Shown piece by piece: positions 6,520 to 10,248 of a stretch of 10,248 bases of DNA. Positions within the stretch are counted from its first letter, which is position 1. Each line of letters starts with the position of its first letter. The translations under genes and the position numbers were made by a program. This DNA is from Thiotrichaceae bacterium UBA7359. GTDB taxonomy: Bacteria > Pseudomonadota > Gammaproteobacteria > Eutrophobiales > Eutrophobiaceae. Location of the stretch: contig CAJJDJ010000151.1 in NCBI GenBank assembly GCA_905182825.1, forward strand, positions 1-10,248, written 5' to 3'. The notes under the pieces are model-generated. The model saw nothing but the letters and a program-made list of their open reading frames with translations. It made no database searches and was not told where the DNA came from.

Positions 6520-6684
6520 ATTTTAACTGTATCAATAATTATTAATGTATTTAGATGCATACTTTGTAGTTAAATTCAGATAATGTTGTTTATGTAAACT
6601 ACTAATCTAAATCGCCAATAATTATTATACTAATCCAAGATTTATAGAAAGGAACATACGAGAAAATAGCTTTAATAAAATTAC
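6520..6684. other. AT-rich spacer between tRNA-Lys and the small cysteine-rich gene
   Basis: No gene is seen. CAATAATTATTA occurs twice as an exact 12-bp direct repeat (6533-6544 and 6616-6627). TATACT at 6626-6631 is a possible -10 for the small gene downstream, but no -35 fits. AGAAAGGA at 6646-6653 looks like a ribosome site but is about 31 nt before the only usable ATG, so it does not explain that start. Confidence 0.4.
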
Positions 6685-6957
6685 ATGAAAGAGCATACCT
6701 ATATCAAAAGTTTACAAGTGATGCTAGTTATAATAGTTGTATTGACGTCGTCCTCTGTTTTTTCTGAAAGAAGTGAAGAAATAGGTTTTCAATCATTGGA
6801 TGGTGAATTATTACTGCCTGATGATTATAATAAAGCAGAGGATAGAAAGTGTATGACGGTTTGTGATGAGTGGGGCAAAAACTGTATAATTAACCCAAGA
6901 ACAGGTAGCAGAAAGTGTCGGCGTGTTTGTAAATCTTTTGTTAAGGGATGTTTTTAA
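6685..6957 (+). CDS. Small secreted cysteine-rich protein with duplicated CX3CX6C motif, function unknown
   Basis: I do not recognise this 90-aa protein. The N-terminus has lysines at 2 and 8, a hydrophobic core (about 11-22) and a plausible cleavage site after VFS (27), so it looks like a Sec signal peptide that leaves a mature protein of about 63 aa in the periplasm or outside. All six cysteines are in the last 35 residues: C56, C60, C67, then C78, C82, C89. The two halves have identical spacing, CX3CX6C, with 10 residues between, and share CxxVCxxxxKxC, which suggests an internal duplication. Three disulfides, or metal binding, are possible. The C-terminal half is basic (GSRKCRRVCKSFVKGCF), while the linker 28-54 is acidic. 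A stop codon three codons upstream fixes ATG 6685 as the earliest start; no good Shine-Dalgarno is present. It sits inside the tRNA cluster, between tRNA-Lys and tRNA-Leu. The coherent signal peptide and cysteine pattern argue it is a real gene. Confidence 0.75.
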   Translation: MKEHTYIKSLQVMLVIIVVLTSSSVFSERSEEIGFQSLDGELLLPDDYNKAEDRKCMTVCDEWGKNCIINPRTGSRKCRRVCKSFVKGCF

Positions 6958-7016
6958 AAATAACGGCCATATATATAACCCACCTGAAATATTCAGATTT
7001 AATTAGACCTGGTTGT

Positions 7017-7041
7017 AAAACATTTGAATAAATGTGTTTTT
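7017..7041 (+). terminator. Possible Rho-independent terminator after the small cysteine-rich gene
   Basis: ACATTT (7020-7025), loop GAAT, AAATGT (7030-7035) make a 6-bp stem. It can be extended by AAA/TTT across a bulged G, and T5 follows at 7037-7041. The stem is AT-rich and so weak. It lies about 60 bp after the stop of the small gene and 150 bp before tRNA-Leu, a sensible place to separate the two. Confidence 0.4.
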
Positions 7042-7148
7042 ATAAGCACTATGGTAATATTTTCCGTTGCGAATTGTGGCCTTGCTATGGTTAGATTAAG
7101 CTATAAATTATAAGATAAGTTAGTACTTTATGAAGATTAGCGAGTTGA

Positions 7149-7164
7149 TTTTAATGCATTAAAA
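7149..7164. repeat. Perfect 16-bp palindrome upstream of tRNA-Leu
   Basis: TTTTAATGCATTAAAA is a perfect dyad ending 27 bp before the tRNA-Leu 5' end. It lies where the -35 region of a tRNA-Leu promoter would be (candidate -10 TATATA at 7180-7185; no good -35). It could be an operator or simply AT-rich chance. The rest of 6958-7191 holds no gene. Confidence 0.5.
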
Positions 7165-7191
7165 GATGCGATGTTAGACTATATACAGAAT

Positions 7192-7276
<85 letters not shown>

Positions 7277-7365
7277 AACATATGATGAAATTCTATTTTT
7301 ATAATAGTTTTAGAAAGATAGAACGGGCATATTGATTTATATAAATATTTGAGGTTTTTTAAAGG

Positions 7366-8682
7366 ATGCAAGTTTCAGTCGAAGATACTGGTGAGCTCGG
7401 ACGTAAAGTCCGTGTAGAAGTTCCAGGAGGTAAGATTAATTCTGAAGTAGACACTCGTTTACAAAAAATGACGAAAACGACGAAAATTCAGGGTTTTCGT
7501 CCTGGAAAAGTACCATTAAAAATTGTTCGAAGTAAATATGGCACACAGGTACGGAAAGAAGTGATCGGTGAATTGGTTCAGTCAAGTTTATATGAAGCAA
7601 TTAGTCAGGAAAATATGAAGCCAGCCGGTCAACCTCAGATTGATGATCTTAAAGATGAGTCGGGAGAAGATTTGGTTTTTACGGCATCATTTGAGGTATA
7701 CCCTGAAGTTAATCTAAAAGATGTCGGTCTATTGGAGTTTGAAAAACCTATATGTGAAGTGACTGAGGACGACGTCACCATTATGATTGATATGTTACGT
7801 AAACAACGGCGTGAATTAAAAATTTCAAAAAAAGCAGCAAAAAATGGCGATGTTCTTAATATCAACTTCGAGGGATCTATCGATGGAGAGGCCTTTGAAG
7901 GTGGTACAGGGAAAAGTCATGAACTTGAATTAGGTAGTAACAGTTTTATTGCCGGATTTGAAGATGGTCTTGTCGGTGCATCTGAAGGTGAAAATGTGGT
8001 GGTTAATGTAAAGTTTCCTCAGGAATACGGCAATGAAGCGTTGAAAGGTAAAGATGCTGAATTCAAGGTCAAGGTTAATTCGGTTAATGAAACTGTGTTA
8101 CCTGAAGTAAATGAAACATTTATGCTGGAGTTTAACGTAAAAGATGGCAAGAAAGAGACATTAGATAATGAAATAAAACGTAATATGGAGCGTGAGGTTG
8201 GTTTAACGCTTCGTCGACAGGTCAAGGATGCTGTTTTGGATGCTTTACATGAGGCGAATGAAATTGAACTGCCACAGGCATTAGTTGCGAATGAAGCACA
8301 TCGAGCTAAACAGGATTTTGAGAAGAACCTCAAACAACAGGGACATAATGTAAAAGCGATAGATTCTTTGGATGCATCAGTATTTAATGAACAGGCAAAA
8401 AAACGTGTTTCTTTGCAATTGATTTTAGGTGAGTTAATCAAAAGAAACGAATTAAAAGCAAAGCCTGAAAAAGTAAAAGAGATGATAGAGCAAGTAGCTT
8501 CAGGTTATGAAGATCCATCAGCCGTTCTTAACTGGTATTATTCAGACAAAAAGAACCTAGCAGAGGTCGAATCACTGACTCTGGAAGACGACGTGGTTGA
8601 TTGGGTTTTGGCTCATGCTAAGGTAATTGACAAGGCATGTACATTTGACGAGATTATGAATAAAGGACAGACTGCGGGCTAA
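7366..8682 (+). CDS. tig: Trigger factor (ribosome-associated chaperone and PPIase)
   Basis: The protein has 438 aa (432 in E. coli). Trigger factor docks at the ribosomal exit tunnel and shields nascent chains. The N-terminal ribosome-binding domain carries the signature GFRPGKVP at 43-50. The FKBP-type PPIase domain runs from about 150 to 245 (KNGDVLNINFEGSIDG, GSNSFIAGFEDGLVG, FPQEYGNEALKGKDAEFKV). The C-terminal helical arms follow (IELPQALVANEAHRAKQDFE, then VKEMIEQVASGYEDPSAVLNWYY), the last matching the conserved Trp-Tyr-Tyr region of the family. GAGG lies 12 nt before the ATG and AAAGG directly abuts it, so the ribosome site is imperfect but the N-terminus MQVSVEDTGELGRKV fits the family. 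It heads the tig-clpP-clpX block, a standard arrangement that groups folding and proteolysis of new proteins. Confidence 0.97.
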   Translation: MQVSVEDTGELGRKVRVEVPGGKINSEVDTRLQKMTKTTKIQGFRPGKVPLKIVRSKYGTQVRKEVIGELVQSSLYEAISQENMKPAGQPQIDDLKDESGEDLVFTASFEVYPEVNLKDVGLLEFEKPICEVTEDDVTIMIDMLRKQRRELKISKKAAKNGDVLNINFEGSIDGEAFEGGTGKSHELELGSNSFIAGFEDGLVGASEGENVVVNVKFPQEYGNEALKGKDAEFKVKVNSVNETVLPEVNETFMLEFNVKDGKKETLDNEIKRNMEREVGLTLRRQVKDAVLDALHEANEIELPQALVANEAHRAKQDFEKNLKQQGHNVKAIDSLDASVFNEQAKKRVSLQLILGELIKRNELKAKPEKVKEMIEQVASGYEDPSAVLNWYYSDKKNLAEVESLTLEDDVVDWVLAHAKVIDKACTFDEIMNKGQTAG

Positions 8683-8709
8683 AATCACAGCGGTCTTGTC
8701 CGATAATGG

Positions 8710-9366
8710 ATGATTATGAATAACACTGAAATTCAGGCACTAAATTTAGTGCCAATGGTAGTAGAGCAAACATCTAGAGGCGAACGAGCTTATGATATTT
8801 ATTCTCGACTTTTAAAAGAACGAGTCCTCTTTCTAGTAGGACCTGTAGAAGATAATGTCGCTAATGTGATTGTTGCTCAGTTGCTTTACCTTGAGTCTGA
8901 AAATCCTGATAAGGATATTCATTTCTATATTAATTCTCCCGGTGGTTCTGTGACCGCAGGAATGGCGATATATGACACAATGCAATTTATTAAACCAAAT
9001 GTCAGCACTATGTGTATTGGTCAAGCAGCAAGTATGGGTGCTTTATTACTTGCGGGTGGCGAAAAAGGAAAACGTTTTTGTCTGCCACATTCTCGGGTCA
9101 TGATTCATCAGCCGCTAGGCGGTTTTCAAGGTCAAGCGACAGATATTGATATTCATGCAAGAGAAATTTTGTATGTTCGTGAGCGTTTAAACAAGATACT
9201 TTCAGATCATACGGGACAGTCTCTGGATACGATTCAAAAAGATACTGAACGTGATAATTTTATGAGTGCTGAAGCTGCAAAAGATTATGGTTTGATAGAC
9301 GATGTACTGCATGACAGAAGCGTCTTGAAAGAAGATCTTATAAAAGAAACCGGACAAGAATCCTAA
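8710..9366 (+). CDS. clpP: ClpP, ATP-dependent Clp protease proteolytic subunit
   Basis: This is a serine peptidase of family S14, 218 aa (207 in E. coli with propeptide), that forms the tetradecameric barrel used with ClpX or ClpA. The catalytic triad is intact: S108 in GQAASMGA, H133 in RVMIHQPLGG, and D182 in DTERDNF. The conserved INSPGGSVTAGM (oxyanion region) and the handle motif QGQATDIDIHAREI are present. VPMVVEQTSRGERAYDIYSRLL marks the mature N-terminus. Two starts are possible. ATG 8710 is the first in frame (a stop lies two codons upstream) but has no ribosome site; ATG 8716 has GGATG a few bases before it and may be the one used. The C-terminal tail after DVLHDR is about a dozen residues longer than in E. 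coli. It lies 27 bp after tig and 38 bp before clpX and is likely cotranscribed with one or both. Confidence 0.96.
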   Translation: MIMNNTEIQALNLVPMVVEQTSRGERAYDIYSRLLKERVLFLVGPVEDNVANVIVAQLLYLESENPDKDIHFYINSPGGSVTAGMAIYDTMQFIKPNVSTMCIGQAASMGALLLAGGEKGKRFCLPHSRVMIHQPLGGFQGQATDIDIHAREILYVRERLNKILSDHTGQSLDTIQKDTERDNFMSAEAAKDYGLIDDVLHDRSVLKEDLIKETGQES

Positions 9367-9404
9367 TAAAATGTTTGGTTGTAAAAAGCCTGGGGTAATA
9401 ACCT

Positions 9405-10248
9405 ATGACTGAAAAAAAGCAAAGTAAAAATGGTGATGATGATCGACTGTTGTACTGTTCGTTTTGCGGTAAGAGCCAACATGAAGTTCGAAAATTAATT
9501 GCGGGGCCATCTGTTTTTATATGTGATGAATGTGTCGAACTTTGTAATGACATCATTAGGGAAGAAATTCATGAAACATCAGTGGCTGGTCTTGGTACAG
9601 CACTTCCAACTCCACATGAGATAAATAAAATTCTCGACGAATATGTTATTGGTCAGGAGAACGCAAAGAAGATTCTTTCTGTTGCTGTATACAATCATTA
9701 TAAGCGCCTTGAACAAGGAAATAAAAAATCGGATATAGAGCTTTCTAAAAGTAATGTTCTTTTGGTCGGTCCTACTGGTAGTGGAAAAACGCTATTGGCT
9801 GAAACAATGGCGCGTTTATTAAATGTACCTTTTACCATTGCTGATGCGACAACATTAACTGAAGCTGGATATGTAGGCGAAGATGTTGAAAATATTATTC
9901 AAAAATTGCTGCAGAAATGTGATTATGACGTTGATAAAGCACAAACAGGCATTGTCTATATAGATGAAATTGATAAAATTTCACGCAAATCAGATAATCC
10001 TTCTATAACCCGAGACGTGTCTGGTGAAGGCGTACAGCAAGCATTATTAAAACTCATTGAGGGCACTGTTGCCTCAGTACCTCCTCAAGGTGGCCGCAAA
10101 CATCCTCAGCAAGAATTTTTGCAGGTTGATACTGCTAATATTTTGTTTATCTGCGGGGGTGCCTTTGCAGGTTTAGACCGTATTATTCGTGAACGTTCTG
10201 AAAAGGGCGGTATTGGTTTTTCTGCTCAAGTTAGAAGTAAAAGCGACA
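9405..10248 (+). CDS. clpX: ClpX, ATP-binding unfoldase subunit of Clp protease, partial at C-terminus
   Basis: I translated from ATG 9405; 281 residues are present and the frame runs off the right edge (about 420 expected). GGGG lies 9 nt before the ATG. The N-terminal zinc-binding domain has C18, C21, C40 and C43 (YCSFCGK, ICDECVELC), which recruits substrates and adaptors. The AAA+ domain follows: PTPHEINKILDEYVIGQ, Walker A GPTGSGKT at 122-129, ADATTLTEAGYVGEDVEN (pore-1 region with GYVG), Walker B IVYIDEID around D187-E188, and SGEGVQQALLKLIEGT. All visible motifs are intact. Known role: it unfolds tagged proteins (such as ssrA-tagged ones) and feeds them to ClpP. The missing part should hold sensor 2 and the ClpP-binding IGF loop. 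The zinc domain separates it from HslU and ClpA. Confidence 0.97.
   Translation, partial: MTEKKQSKNGDDDRLLYCSFCGKSQHEVRKLIAGPSVFICDECVELCNDIIREEIHETSVAGLGTALPTPHEINKILDEYVIGQENAKKILSVAVYNHYKRLEQGNKKSDIELSKSNVLLVGPTGSGKTLLAETMARLLNVPFTIADATTLTEAGYVGEDVENIIQKLLQKCDYDVDKAQTGIVYIDEIDKISRKSDNPSITRDVSGEGVQQALLKLIEGTVASVPPQGGRKHPQQEFLQVDTANILFICGGAFAGLDRIIRERSEKGGIGFSAQVRSKSD

Noticed and set aside
6984..6996. CTGAA-ATA-TTCAG hairpin after the small cysteine-rich gene as terminator
   Set aside because: Only a 5-bp stem, a 3-nt loop and no T run; the structure at 7017-7041 is a better candidate.
7051..7113. 20-codon open frame between the small cysteine-rich gene and tRNA-Leu
   Set aside because: No ribosome site, no recognisable peptide feature, and short enough to occur by chance.
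8019..8441. Minus-strand open frame of 140 codons opposite tig
   Set aside because: Shadow of trigger factor, whose plus-strand frame is fully conserved.

Overview
The window is an AT-rich stretch of a bacterial chromosome, most likely from a gammaproteobacterium. Three things point there: the order cysS - tRNA cluster - tig - clpP - clpX, the adjacent ampD-ampE pair, and LpxH, a lipid A enzyme of Gram-negative cells. CCA is encoded in all five tRNA genes. I cannot name the genus. The low GC and a freshly broken ampE would fit a marine, methylotrophic or symbiotic lineage, but that is inference.

Layout. Positions 1-1626 (minus strand) hold a two-gene unit: egtC, encoding a class II glutamine amidotransferase, overlaps by 4 bp with egtB, encoding a DinB/SUMF1 sulfoxide synthase that runs off the left edge. 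Together they are a partial ergothioneine-type pathway. Divergent from it at 1704 is ampD (peptidoglycan recycling). It is followed, again with a 4-bp overlap, by ampE, which is a pseudogene: two in-frame stops and one frameshift lie in an otherwise full-length, recognisable gene. The ampE tail runs 18 bp into the 3' end of lpxH, which reads the other way. ppiB and lpxH form a minus-strand pair (4412 to 3112). A 205-bp intergenic region rich in inverted repeats separates ppiB from the divergent cysS (4618-6009).

From 6046 a good sigma70-type promoter leads into tRNA-Pro(UGG), tRNA-Arg(UCU), tRNA-His(GUG) and tRNA-Lys(CUU). Next come a small secreted cysteine-rich protein gene (6685-6957) and tRNA-Leu(UAG). 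The protein-quality genes tig, clpP and clpX (cut by the right edge) close the window.

Most of the window is conserved housekeeping: cysteinyl-tRNA synthesis, tRNA supply, folding (PpiB, trigger factor) and ClpXP proteolysis. The parts worth a second look are the decaying ampE, the unrecognised 90-aa protein with a duplicated CX3CX6C motif, the EgtB/EgtC pair, and several palindromes in the intergenic regions. I saw no CRISPR array, insertion sequence, prophage or clear novel defence or biosynthetic system.
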